A stretch of 64,000 bases of DNA from positions 1 through 64,000 of the forward strand of contig JAJZXS010000044.1 of the NCBI GenBank assembly GCA_021806295.1, written 5' to 3'. A program made the position numbers and the translations under genes. Below are positions 50,196 to 59,996 of this stretch, in pieces. The notes beneath the pieces were generated by a model. It made no database searches. It saw only the letters and a list, made by a program, of their open reading frames with translations, and had not been told where the DNA came from. The stretch is from Thermoplasmata archaeon. GTDB lineage: Archaea; Thermoplasmatota; Thermoplasmata; Thermoplasmatales; Thermoplasmataceae. The first letter of the stretch is position 1, and every line of letters begins with the position of its first letter.

Positions 50196-50651
50196 ATGAA
50201 AATATTCACATTTTTTGGGTCCTCTTCATCAGGAAAAACCACGGTAATTGAAAATCTTGTTTCTATTCTCTCTGGAAAGTATAAAATTGTTTATATAAAG
50301 GGCATTCCGCATAACAATATATCACTGGATACTAGAGGAAAGGATACGTGGATTATGGAAAACGCTGGTGCCCATACAACATACGGAGTAATGCCTGACA
50401 GAACATATAAAATGGTCAGGGAGCATATGGAACTTGATAGAATAATCAATGAAAATACGGATTATGATATAATTTTTATAGAGGGTTTTAGGGACTATGG
50501 AAAAGGTACCAGATTTCTTATACTCGGCAATGAGAATTATTTAAAATACGGATATGATTATATTATAAAAGCCAACAACAGCACATATACAGGCGAATGC
50601 ATAACCTACCCTGAAGAAATCCCCAGACTCGTTGACATTATTGCACAATAA
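50196..50651 (+). CDS. mobB: MobB-like molybdopterin-guanine dinucleotide biosynthesis GTPase
   Basis: FFGSSSSGKTTVIENLVSILSGKYKIVYIKG; DYDIIFIEGFRDYGKGTRFLI. Confidence 0.88.
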   Translation: MKIFTFFGSSSSGKTTVIENLVSILSGKYKIVYIKGIPHNNISLDTRGKDTWIMENAGAHTTYGVMPDRTYKMVREHMELDRIINENTDYDIIFIEGFRDYGKGTRFLILGNENYLKYGYDYIIKANNSTYTGECITYPEEIPRLVDIIAQ

Positions 50652-50672
50652 TCTGGAAATTAATATATTCTC

Positions 50673-51224
50673 TTAAAGGTTGCCATTACAGAGAAGCTTT
50701 CTTGCCTCATAAAGATCAGAGATATAATTGATGCTACCTAATTTATTACCATCGGCATCAATACTTTCTATGCCAGAGATGCTGAGAAACCTGCTTATAC
50801 TTTCCCCACCGGAGTTTCTGTATTCTCTCATGGGTTTATAGAGTTTTTCGGTATATATTGTAAAAAGGGGCTGGTAAAATCCACCAGATGTGCATGCAAT
50901 AGTATCTCCATGGTAATTGCTAATTATACTGCGAATCAGTGAGACATCTATAAATGGCATATCCCCGCCAACTGCCAGGAATCTCCTGTATTTCTCAATG
51001 CAGTATAGAATAGAATCAATGAGGATACCGTCAGTTGCATCATATTCTGTCCTGCAATATTTAGATGATACCGATGGATCCTTCGTAAAAATTATTATTT
51101 CTTCGAATAAGTGGGATTGGGAAATTATCCTTGAAACCCTGTCTATGAGGCACTCGCCACATAGGTCCATGCTATGCTTATCCCTGAGCCTCTGGCTTTT
51201 CTTTGCGAAAATTATTGCTCTCAT
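50673..51224 (-). CDS. MobA-like nucleotidyltransferase
   Basis: MRAIIFAKKSQRLRDKHSMDLCGECLIDRVSRII; FLAVGGDMPFIDVSLIRSII; context with mobB/moeA. Confidence 0.78.
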   Translation of the reverse strand: MRAIIFAKKSQRLRDKHSMDLCGECLIDRVSRIISQSHLFEEIIIFTKDPSVSSKYCRTEYDATDGILIDSILYCIEKYRRFLAVGGDMPFIDVSLIRSIISNYHGDTIACTSGGFYQPLFTIYTEKLYKPMREYRNSGGESISRFLSISGIESIDADGNKLGSINYISDLYEARKLLCNGNL

Positions 51225-52975
51225 TGATTTGCTCCATCAAGGGAGGCAAGGGCATTTTTCAGTTCTTTGTATCTCTTGCTCTCTTTATTTATAAGTACAT
51301 GGAAGGTTATGTACCCTTTCTGTTCAAACTCCAGAGAATAAAGTTCCGCGTATTGCTTGTATGTTATCCCTGCATCGCACCTTCCGCTTCGTACGTAATC
51401 ACAGATAATTTCTGGATTCTCAAGGTAGGTTATGTCATTAAGTTCAGGTATTCCTTCTGAATATTCATACAGCCCCGATCCGCGGTACATCAATGCCATG
51501 GTTTTATAATTAATGTGCCTGTACGCCACCCCGTATGGAATTTTAAATGTCACGGAATCATAATAATTTGTCATATCGGGTAGATCCCTGTAATTCCAAA
51601 AATAAACATCCGCGTCGCCGTATTCCATTGACCTGACAATTTCATTCTTCCCCGCTTCAACGAATGTAGACACATCCAGTATCTGGCCGGGTATATGATC
51701 CGTGGCCGGAAGGTACTGCCCGTAGAATAGAATTTCTGGAATTTTAGATGTGAATAACTTTACAATCAGGCTGGAATGGGGTGACAGATATGATGATTCT
51801 GAACATACTATTGAAAAGCCTGTTGCCCTGCCTATTCTCGATATTGAGCCGGAATTGCCGGGAACCTGGTAAGCATAATATGATCCGCCGCGGTTTACCA
51901 GTTTTAACAGAAGAAGGTCTGTATTTCCCTGGTGGAGTTCAATGCGATCCCCTGATGTGGCATTTATTTCAGTAAAGGAAAACACATGCCCGGCCATGGA
52001 GAATAGGGCTGGTAAAACAAGGGAATAAAGTATCATCATCGACGATACTGGGAATCCAGGGAGCCCAAAGATCAACTTATTCCCTGATTTTGCAAATATT
52101 GCAGGTTTTCCTGGCTTAACCCTTATTCCGTGGAAAATTATTCCCGGTTTTTTGTCTCCAAGTACAAGGTAAACCATATCGTGATCCCCGGCAGATGTGC
52201 TACCGATAGTAATGGTTACATCATTCTCCTCTATGGAACTATCTATGGCATTCTTTATTTCTGAATAGTTATCCCTTATAATTCCATAGTTTTTAACCTC
52301 AAAGGCAGGGTGCCTGCAGAGTTCAGAATATATGGATATGCTGTTTGATTCGTAAATTTTACCTTCCTCATATTCCTGCCCAGGATAAAGCAGTTCATTC
52401 CCGGTTGATACTATGCCTATTCTGATCTTTCTGATAACATTTACAGTTCCTATTCCGGTGGATGCCATTACCGCAATGCTTCTCGGATCTATAACAGATC
52501 CCTTGCCAATCAGCCTTTCACCCTTTATTACATCAATGCCGGAGTTAGAAAGCTCGTGGAAACGTTCAATTTTTTTGAAGAATATGATATGGTTTCCATG
52601 TGTTTCAGTATCCTCAAATGGCACCATGGCATCGGCACCAATGGGAATGACACCACCGGTGGGTACCTTTATGCACTTCCCATTCCCGGGAAATTTAACT
52701 GCGGGTTCTCCTATGCTGGTTTCACCAGAAAGATCCAGTGCGACAGGATTCTCCCGTGATGCAGGGGCAAGGTCTGCTGCTATCACAGCGTATCCGTCAA
52801 CCTGGGATCTTGAATAAAGGGGAAGGTTGCTGGCACTGAATACATCCTCAGCGGATACCCTGCCATTGGCCTCGCCTATCTTTATCCTCTCGGTTTCGCA
52901 AATTTTTACAGAATTATTCCATATCTTTTCCTCAGCTTCCCGAAATTTTATAAGATTGTGAAAAATCATTCCCAT
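51221..52975 (-). CDS. MoeA fused to a C-terminal periplasmic-binding/LysR-substrate-like domain
   Basis: MoeA core SRSQVDGYAVIAADL, PTGGVIPIGADAMVPFEDTE, VSTGNELLYPGQE, PGKPAIFAKSGNKLIFGLPGFPVSSMM; C-terminal FYGQYLPATDHIPGQILDVSTFVEAGKNEIVRSMEYGDADVYFW. Confidence 0.92.
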   Translation of the reverse strand: MGMIFHNLIKFREAEEKIWNNSVKICETERIKIGEANGRVSAEDVFSASNLPLYSRSQVDGYAVIAADLAPASRENPVALDLSGETSIGEPAVKFPGNGKCIKVPTGGVIPIGADAMVPFEDTETHGNHIIFFKKIERFHELSNSGIDVIKGERLIGKGSVIDPRSIAVMASTGIGTVNVIRKIRIGIVSTGNELLYPGQEYEEGKIYESNSISIYSELCRHPAFEVKNYGIIRDNYSEIKNAIDSSIEENDVTITIGSTSAGDHDMVYLVLGDKKPGIIFHGIRVKPGKPAIFAKSGNKLIFGLPGFPVSSMMILYSLVLPALFSMAGHVFSFTEINATSGDRIELHQGNTDLLLLKLVNRGGSYYAYQVPGNSGSISRIGRATGFSIVCSESSYLSPHSSLIVKLFTSKIPEILFYGQYLPATDHIPGQILDVSTFVEAGKNEIVRSMEYGDADVYFWNYRDLPDMTNYYDSVTFKIPYGVAYRHINYKTMALMYRGSGLYEYSEGIPELNDITYLENPEIICDYVRSGRCDAGITYKQYAELYSLEFEQKGYITFHVLINKESKRYKELKNALASLDGANQ

Positions 52976-54195
52976 TTTATATCACCTACAATATTTATTA
53001 CTATTCTGCCATCCTTCTCTATGCCCTCGAGGTTTTCGCCTATTAAAGTAAAGGAATTGCCCCTGAGAAGCGAGGAGATTCTTCCTGATGCCGTAGTTTC
53101 CAGAGGCCTTGCATGGATTTCTCCGTCCCTCACGAATGCATTCGTAACCTGAAATGTTGTAAATCCTGTTTTATTATGTATCCTTTCGTCCAGTATGGCC
53201 GGAGCTTTTTCTGTAAGTTCTATGCCGAAAGCATTATGCACATATCTATTCACAAAAATAAGTGAGGATAGGAGGGCAGCTACCGGAAGGCCTGACACAG
53301 ATAGAACCGGTGTATTATCCATGTTGAACAGGGCTATAGTCCGGCCTGGCTTTATGGCAACCCCGGAAAACAACATTTTGCCCAGCCTGGATATTGCATC
53401 AGTTGTCAGATCTTTCCTCCCCAGGCTGCTCCCCCCGGTTACTATAATTATATTGCATTTCCCCCTGAGATTGGAGATCTTTTCTATTATAGAGCCTGTA
53501 CTGTCATCAGCAATACCGCCATCTATTATATCGATGAAAGGCCTTCTGTAAAATGACCTTAACAGGGAACCTGTTGAATTATTGATCTGCCCGGTCAGAA
53601 GTTCCATTCCCGTATTTACTATGCCGATTGTAATATTTTTGTATACCATTACAGATTTAATGCCCGCTGCTGTCATGGATGAAATATTCTGTGGCCTTAT
53701 CATGGATTTTCCCCCCAGTATCAGGGAACCACTGGTTATATCCTCCCCTGATGATGCTACATTTTCTCCGGCCAGTACAGGTGAGTAAACATAAATATGA
53801 TCACCGGACTGTTCACAATTTTCGACCTTGATTACGGCATCGGCACCTTCAGGCATGATAGATCCTGTATAGATTTCCCTGCACTGTCCGTCCTTAAGCG
53901 GCTTCCCTGAACTGCCACCTGCAATGTTAACTCCGGCGAGCTCAAGCCTTGCGGGATTGTGAACAGAAGCATTAACTGTATCCTGATGTTTCACAGCGTA
54001 ACCATCCATGGCAGCCTTATTCCTATCAGGAATATTAACAGGAGAAAACACACTGCATGCCGAAATTTTACCTGCGGCATCCTCAATATTTACCGGACCA
54101 TAGCCAGGCAAATTCCATGGCACTGCATCGAATATGGAAACTGCCTCACTGTATGGCAGCAAACTTTCAAACCGCTCCATAATACGTTTTACCAT
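52966..54195 (-). CDS. moeA: Molybdopterin molybdenumtransferase MoeA
   Basis: DRNKAAMDGYAVKHQDT; IYTGSIMPEGADAVIKVENCE; VNTGMELL; VTGGSSLGRKDLT; KPGRTIALFNMDNTPVLSVSGLPVAALLS. Confidence 0.94.
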   Translation of the reverse strand: MVKRIMERFESLLPYSEAVSIFDAVPWNLPGYGPVNIEDAAGKISACSVFSPVNIPDRNKAAMDGYAVKHQDTVNASVHNPARLELAGVNIAGGSSGKPLKDGQCREIYTGSIMPEGADAVIKVENCEQSGDHIYVYSPVLAGENVASSGEDITSGSLILGGKSMIRPQNISSMTAAGIKSVMVYKNITIGIVNTGMELLTGQINNSTGSLLRSFYRRPFIDIIDGGIADDSTGSIIEKISNLRGKCNIIIVTGGSSLGRKDLTTDAISRLGKMLFSGVAIKPGRTIALFNMDNTPVLSVSGLPVAALLSSLIFVNRYVHNAFGIELTEKAPAILDERIHNKTGFTTFQVTNAFVRDGEIHARPLETTASGRISSLLRGNSFTLIGENLEGIEKDGRIVINIVGDIKWE

Positions 54196-54342
54196 AGGCT
54201 TACATAGTGTTATTTATTCTTTGTATTAATGTTTATAGCCAGTTTAACAGGATAAAGCATAGTTGATGGCTGGCAATTTATTCTATAGAAAAATATAATT
54301 TCTATCAATAAATAATAAATATGGTTAAGTAATAAAGTATAA

Positions 54343-55332
54343 ATGACATTAATTCTGATAATTGTCAAATTCCTTACAATCATCTTTGGTTCTATCATTG
54401 CCGGATTCATAGGATCACTTACAGGCCTCGGTGGCGGTACAGTCCTTGTTCCTGTTCTCACGCTTTTCTATGGTATACCCTTTATCTTCGCGGCAGGTGC
54501 AAGTTTGATATCGACAATAGCAACCTCGGCAGGTTCAGCAAGTGCATACACAAAGAAAAAAATAGCCAATATAAAAATAGGCATTGGCCTGGAGATAGCA
54601 ACAACCACAGGTGCTATTGTAGGTTCCCTGACTCTTGTGTTCATAGATAAACATGCTCTCATATGGGTTGTATATGTAATCTTCGGACTTGTTCTGCTGT
54701 TTTCCCTTATTCCTACCATCAAGAAGATAGGAAAGGAGGTGCCGCCGGAGATGAAACCTGACTGGAGCACAAAGTTATTCCAGTTAACAGGGTCTTATTA
54801 CGACGAGAGGCTCAGAAAAACAATAAAATATCACGGCGTTAGATGGTGGCTGGGAGAAATAGTAATGTTCTTTGCTGGATTTGTTTCCGGGCTTCTGGGC
54901 ATTGGATCCGGGGCATTAAAGGTTCTGGGCATGGACTGGGCAATGAATCTTCCCATGAAGGTTACGACCACATCCAGCAATTTCATGATAGGCATTACGG
55001 CTGCAACGGGCAGTTCAATATACTGGTATGAGGGATATATAAATCTGTTTATTGCGGCAGCCACGGCAATTGGCGTGCTTATAGGTGCTTTTTTCGGTGC
55101 GAAGGTTCTGGTCAGGATCTCCAATGAGAATATAAGATGGATATTCTTTGCAATTTTATCCTTCCTGGGATTTGACATGGTTTTCAAGGGATTGCACCTG
55201 ATAAATTTCCTGATAACATTTTCACTGATGATACAGTTCTTTATATCTGTGATAATATCTATAGTTTTGATAGGAGTACTATTTTATAATTCAAAAAGAA
55301 AGGAATGGGGGAGTAAAAATGCGAAATCATGA
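54343..55332 (+). CDS. TauE/SafE-family permease
   Basis: GFIGSLTGLGGGTVLVPVLTLFYGIPFIFAAGASLISTIATSAGSAS; GFVSGLLGIGSGALKVLGMDWAMNLPMKVTTTSSNFMIGITAATGS. Confidence 0.92.
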   Translation: MTLILIIVKFLTIIFGSIIAGFIGSLTGLGGGTVLVPVLTLFYGIPFIFAAGASLISTIATSAGSASAYTKKKIANIKIGIGLEIATTTGAIVGSLTLVFIDKHALIWVVYVIFGLVLLFSLIPTIKKIGKEVPPEMKPDWSTKLFQLTGSYYDERLRKTIKYHGVRWWLGEIVMFFAGFVSGLLGIGSGALKVLGMDWAMNLPMKVTTTSSNFMIGITAATGSSIYWYEGYINLFIAAATAIGVLIGAFFGAKVLVRISNENIRWIFFAILSFLGFDMVFKGLHLINFLITFSLMIQFFISVIISIVLIGVLFYNSKRKEWGSKNAKS

Positions 55333-55720
55333 TGATGAGGTAATTATAAGTTACTTCCTGAGAGCAGGAGTTCTTATCAGTGTATCGTTTATTATTGTCG
55401 GTGTTATCATACTGTTTGCAAAAAACGGCGGGGATGGGTTTACCCTTTCCCAGATGTCCAGTTATAATTATGCACTTGCACATGGAATAGATTCCAGGTC
55501 TGTGTCACTAAATAAAATTTTATCTGGCCTGTCAGCAATAGACGGGCTTTATTTCATAACAGTTGGTCTCTGGGTTCTCATATTCACACCCATAACGGTG
55601 GTCTTCATAGGGTGGATATCTTTTCTGGATGATAAAAACTACCTTTATGTTGGAATGGCATCCATAGTGCTTTTCAACCTGTTCTTCGCAATGCTTGTTG
55701 TACCAAGATTTCTTATATAA
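55319..55720 (+). CDS. DUF1634 membrane protein, overlapping TauE/SafE gene
   Basis: 133 aa, 3-TM-like; ISYFLRAGVLISVSFIIVGVIILFA; position after TauE/SafE. Confidence 0.8.
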   Translation: MRNHDDEVIISYFLRAGVLISVSFIIVGVIILFAKNGGDGFTLSQMSSYNYALAHGIDSRSVSLNKILSGLSAIDGLYFITVGLWVLIFTPITVVFIGWISFLDDKNYLYVGMASIVLFNLFFAMLVVPRFLI

Positions 55721-55761
55721 AATTGGAAAAATTATAATATTTTATACCAATACAATGTTAT

Positions 55762-56220
55762 ATGGCTGCAGGTAATTCATTTTTTGGATTTGCCAGAGGA
55801 TTCGAGATCAGGGACAGCGAAAGCATTATGGAGATAATTAAATGTTCCTTATCTGAATATTACACAAAATCACTGATACTGGATCTTTACAGATCGTGGC
55901 CCCAGGCTTTTATAGTGTACGATAATTTTGATTCTGTGGTCGGATTCATAATAGGTGCAAAGTATTCTGGAACTGAGGGCAGGATACTTCTCTTTGCAGT
56001 TAAAAAATCATTCAGGGGAGCCGGAGTGGGACAGGCCCTATTAAACAGGGAATTGCAGGTAATGGCCGGCGCCGGGCTTTCTACAGTAAGGCTGGAAGTG
56101 AGAACTGACAATGAAAGTGGAATTAAGTTTTATAAGAAAAATGGATTTTCAATTATATCCACCTTGAAAAATTATTATTCGGATCTATCTGATGCATACT
56201 TAATGTGGAAAATAATTTAA
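55762..56220 (+). CDS. GNAT-family N-acetyltransferase (RimI-like)
   Basis: LLFAVKKSFRGAGVGQALLNRELQVMAGAGLSTVRLEVRTDNESGIKFYKKNGFSII. Confidence 0.92.
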   Translation: MAAGNSFFGFARGFEIRDSESIMEIIKCSLSEYYTKSLILDLYRSWPQAFIVYDNFDSVVGFIIGAKYSGTEGRILLFAVKKSFRGAGVGQALLNRELQVMAGAGLSTVRLEVRTDNESGIKFYKKNGFSIISTLKNYYSDLSDAYLMWKII

Positions 56221-56243
56221 TGGATTCTAAACAGTATAAAAAA

Positions 56244-57458
56244 TTAGAAGACGTCTGCCTTCCCGTCAACAAACATCTGCGTAAGCTGATCTATATGTGC
56301 CAGCTTGTCATCGGCTATTGCCCTGATGTTGTTTTTGTGCTTTGATGGGTCAACATTGTCCTCATATATGAGCTGCAGTGATGCAACATGTGGCTCATCC
56401 ACAGGCCTGCCTATCTGTGATACTATTCTTACAAGAACTTCCTTTATGTCTCCTCCTTCTTCCTCTACAACCTTTGAGGCTATCTGGTTGGACAGTACAT
56501 TGTAAAGTTTGCCTACGTGTGTTACAGGGTTCTTGCCTGCAGCTGCTTCCATGCTCATGGGTCTGTATGGTGTTATGATCCCGTTTACCCTGTTGCCCCT
56601 TCCAACAGATCCATCATCCCCGTTTTCCATTGAAAGCCCGGTTACAGTGAGATAATACACACTGTCTGATTTTACATCCCCTGTATTGACATATACCTGG
56701 AGGTCATTATCTGTGTATTTCATTGCGTTGTCCTTAATCTTGTCAATCAGCTCCTCCTTTATCGAGTTGTATTCTGTGGGGTCCTTGACATATTTATCCA
56801 CATATGCTGCGGCAACTGTGAGGTTTATTGTCTTTCCCTTTCTGAATCCCATAACCTTTATATCGTAACCTATCCCGGGAAGGGATTTCTTAAGGTCGCC
56901 GTTTATGTACTTTTCAGTAAGCTTTACTATGCTTTCTGTATCGGTGAAGGGTGCAAAACCAACACCGAAGGATGTGTCGTTTGCCTTGAATTTTCTTGTG
57001 TCGTACAGTCCTCTCAGATCCACCGAGCCATTGCCGATCCTTGAATCTATCATTATATCAGAGTCTATGTCAAGATCTGGGAAATGTTCCCTGAGATAAT
57101 CCTTGGCCGATTTTATTGCTATGGATTTGACCGGTATCCTTTCATCGCCCACTGTTGCTGTTGCACGTCCACTCAAAAGTATGTATGTGGGCTCCAGCAC
57201 ATTGCCACCCTTGAATTTGGGATCTGCCTGTCCGCCGACCACCTCAACCTGATCGGTATTGTGGTGCAGTATCCTGCCGTACTGCTTAATGTAATATTTG
57301 CTAAGGGACCTGCTAACAGATTCTGCTATTCCGTCTGCAACGCTGTCAGGATGGCCAATGCCCTTCCTTTCAACAATTTCAACTTCTCTGCTCATGGTAG
57401 GGCTCTGCTTTATAGCCTCTACCTGGATATTTCTTTCCTGCTTTAACTGTGATTCCAT
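56244..57458 (-). CDS. mat: Archaeal-type methionine adenosyltransferase
   Basis: [88 protein letters not shown]. Confidence 0.97.
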   Translation of the reverse strand: MESQLKQERNIQVEAIKQSPTMSREVEIVERKGIGHPDSVADGIAESVSRSLSKYYIKQYGRILHHNTDQVEVVGGQADPKFKGGNVLEPTYILLSGRATATVGDERIPVKSIAIKSAKDYLREHFPDLDIDSDIMIDSRIGNGSVDLRGLYDTRKFKANDTSFGVGFAPFTDTESIVKLTEKYINGDLKKSLPGIGYDIKVMGFRKGKTINLTVAAAYVDKYVKDPTEYNSIKEELIDKIKDNAMKYTDNDLQVYVNTGDVKSDSVYYLTVTGLSMENGDDGSVGRGNRVNGIITPYRPMSMEAAAGKNPVTHVGKLYNVLSNQIASKVVEEEGGDIKEVLVRIVSQIGRPVDEPHVASLQLIYEDNVDPSKHKNNIRAIADDKLAHIDQLTQMFVDGKADVF

Positions 57459-57603
57459 AAGGCACAGATGGGTATAAGTTTTTAAACCTTTTGTCTCTGC
57501 ACCCTATAAATTACTGATTATTCAAAAATATTACTGATAATAATTTTTATCCCGTCCATATCTACCTGCAATAAATATTTATCACATTTTTTAATACTGT
57601 AAC

Positions 57604-59106
57604 ATGAAGGCTTTTATCAGCGTTTATAACAAGGCAGGATTGGTCGATTTTTTAAATGCCATCAGCTCCCAGCTGGATGGGATATACGGTACAGAGGGTA
57701 CTGTCAGATACCTGAAGGATAATGGCATAGATGCTGTAAACTCATCCACACTTACAGGTTTCGATGACCTGCTGGGAGGCAGGGTCAAAACACTACATCC
57801 TGCTGTTTTTTCCGGGATCCTCTCAAAAAGAGACCCAGAGAGCAATAAACAGCTGGAAAAATATGGCTACAAGGATTTTGATATTTTGATCTGCAATTTA
57901 TATCCCTTTGTTGAGGCTTCAAAATCAAATGATTTGTCCAAAATGATAGAAAATATAGACATAGGCGGGCTTTCTTTAATAAGGGCTGCTGCAAAGAATT
58001 ACAGGAACGTAGCCGTTCTATCCGATCCGTCTGATTATGACACTGTAAAGAATTGCCTGAACAAATCAGGGGAAATTGACATGAAGACCAGGGAAATGCT
58101 TGCCCTGCGTGCATTTTCAAGGTCTGCAGATTATGATGTCCAGATATACAACAGGCTTTACAGAAGATTGAATGATAGCCAGCCTGAGGACCTGTTCATA
58201 CACGGATATGGCAGAACTGACCTTAGATACGGAGAAAATCCAGACCAGGAGGCATACATGTTCAAGACCGGCGAAACATACGGAATACCCAACGCTGTTC
58301 AGATAGGTGGAAAGGATCTATCATACAACAATATACTGGATGCAAATGCGGCCCTGGAAACCGTGCAGGATTTTGATGATATAACTTCAGTTATTGTAAA
58401 GCACAGAACCCCCTCGGGCGTTTCAAGTGCTGACACGCTAAGGGAAGCCTTCGTGAACTCCTACAATGCAGATCCTGAATCAGCATACGGGTTTGTCGTG
58501 GCACTGAACAGAAAGCTTGATGTGGAAACTGCCAGGGAAATGCAGAAAAAATTTATTGAGGTGCTCATAGCCCCGGACTTCGACAGTGAAGCCCTGGATC
58601 TGTTCAAAAAGAAGAAGAATATGAGGATACTCAAGTGTTCCATGGATAGGGACCCGGAAAAGGCAGTGTCATCTGTTACCGGTGGAGTGCTTCTACAGGA
58701 CAGGCTGAAATGGGAGTATCCAAAACTGGAATTGAAATCCAGCACAGAGGCAGATGCGGCAAAATATAAGGATCTGGAATTTGCCTGGAAAGTTGTTGCA
58801 CATACAAAGAGCAACGCCATGGTACTGGCAAAAAACAGGACTACAGTTGGCATTGGAGCAGGGCAGACGTCCAGAATAGAATCATTGAGAATTGCCATAG
58901 AAAGGGGAGGAGAGAATGTTAAGGGATCTGTTCTTGCATCAGATGCATTCCTTCCATTTGATGATTCCGTTATAGAATGCTATAAACACGGCATTGATGG
59001 AATTATCCAGCCGGGAGGATCAATCCGCGATGAGGACGTAATAAAGCGCTGCAACGAATATAAGATACCACTGTACTTTACAGGAAAAAGGGTTTTTCTC
59101 CATTAA
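57604..59106 (+). CDS. purH: Bifunctional AICAR transformylase/IMP cyclohydrolase
   Basis: GRVKTLHPAVFSGIL; IDIGGLSLIRAAAKNYRNVAVLSDPSDY; RYGENPDQEAY; KSNAMVLAKNRTTVGIGAGQTSRIES; C-terminal PGGSIRDEDVI. Confidence 0.96.
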   Translation: MKAFISVYNKAGLVDFLNAISSQLDGIYGTEGTVRYLKDNGIDAVNSSTLTGFDDLLGGRVKTLHPAVFSGILSKRDPESNKQLEKYGYKDFDILICNLYPFVEASKSNDLSKMIENIDIGGLSLIRAAAKNYRNVAVLSDPSDYDTVKNCLNKSGEIDMKTREMLALRAFSRSADYDVQIYNRLYRRLNDSQPEDLFIHGYGRTDLRYGENPDQEAYMFKTGETYGIPNAVQIGGKDLSYNNILDANAALETVQDFDDITSVIVKHRTPSGVSSADTLREAFVNSYNADPESAYGFVVALNRKLDVETAREMQKKFIEVLIAPDFDSEALDLFKKKKNMRILKCSMDRDPEKAVSSVTGGVLLQDRLKWEYPKLELKSSTEADAAKYKDLEFAWKVVAHTKSNAMVLAKNRTTVGIGAGQTSRIESLRIAIERGGENVKGSVLASDAFLPFDDSVIECYKHGIDGIIQPGGSIRDEDVIKRCNEYKIPLYFTGKRVFLH

Positions 59107-59996
59107 ATCATTATAATGGAGAATGCCACCAGAAACCCTATAATGGCACCGGTGTTGATAAATGGCAGCCCGGGTGCGGGTTTCCCCCTGCTGGAAAAGA
59201 ACAGGAATATAAGGGCCCCAATGGCACCTGCAAGTGTAAGTACTGCAAATAGTATGGAGTGCGACGGGTTATAAATAAAGGATGATACTATGAGTATTTC
59301 AGGTATTGCCATATCACCGAACCCCAGCATTATAATAGACTGATCTCCACGATTTTCAAAGGTAAGGTCCTTCATTTTGAGGTTTTTTGAGGATGGGAGC
59401 ATAAACATAAGCGGGAACTGGTTATCCACTGCTGCCCTTGCCAGGGTTACCATATGCTTTGTTTTATATACAGCAATATAGTCATAAACAGCGAATACAA
59501 CGAGAAGGGTTATTGCTATCTCTGGCCTCAGGAGTATTCCGAGTATTCCTGCCGCACCTGAGATCATTATTACGCCTGCTGCGTCTGTTACGTACCATTC
59601 ATTCCTGAATATGAGCATGTATGCAAAGAACACTGTAATTACACCTATTATAAGGTAATATTCTGTCAGGTTTACTGCGACTATGCCGGCAATTATGGAT
59701 GCCACCAGGAATATCATATACAGCACAAGTATAAGAAACACAATTTTCATGACGCCTGCATGTTTCTTAACAATGTAAAGCGCAGCTGCTGTGAATATAA
59801 CAATAAAAATAATATAATAAAGAACGAATACAAAGGATATGCCACTGGATTCATCTGCTATCTCTGGCACTGCCTGAAGATAGAATGATATAAAAAGTGC
59901 GAATAGCGTCGATATAAGAAAAAGTGCTATTCCGAAAATTTCACTGTTTATTTTTTTGTTCACTCTTTTCACTTTTATCCTTTCCGTTGTATTCAC
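59103..59996 (-). CDS. Presenilin-like A22-family intramembrane aspartyl protease
   Basis: Multi-TM with YDYIAVYKTKHMVTLAR and GFGDMAIPEIL (YD/GxGD motifs); C-terminal PALP-like PGLPF. Confidence 0.87.
   Translation of the reverse strand: MNTTERIKVKRVNKKINSEIFGIALFLISTLFALFISFYLQAVPEIADESSGISFVFVLYYIIFIVIFTAAALYIVKKHAGVMKIVFLILVLYMIFLVASIIAGIVAVNLTEYYLIIGVITVFFAYMLIFRNEWYVTDAAGVIMISGAAGILGILLRPEIAITLLVVFAVYDYIAVYKTKHMVTLARAAVDNQFPLMFMLPSSKNLKMKDLTFENRGDQSIIMLGFGDMAIPEILIVSSFIYNPSHSILFAVLTLAGAIGALIFLFFSSRGKPAPGLPFINTGAIIGFLVAFSIIMI

Noticed and set aside
57512-57545. ATTACTGAT direct repeat upstream of purH/mat
   Set aside because: Only two short copies in very AT-rich DNA; could be chance.
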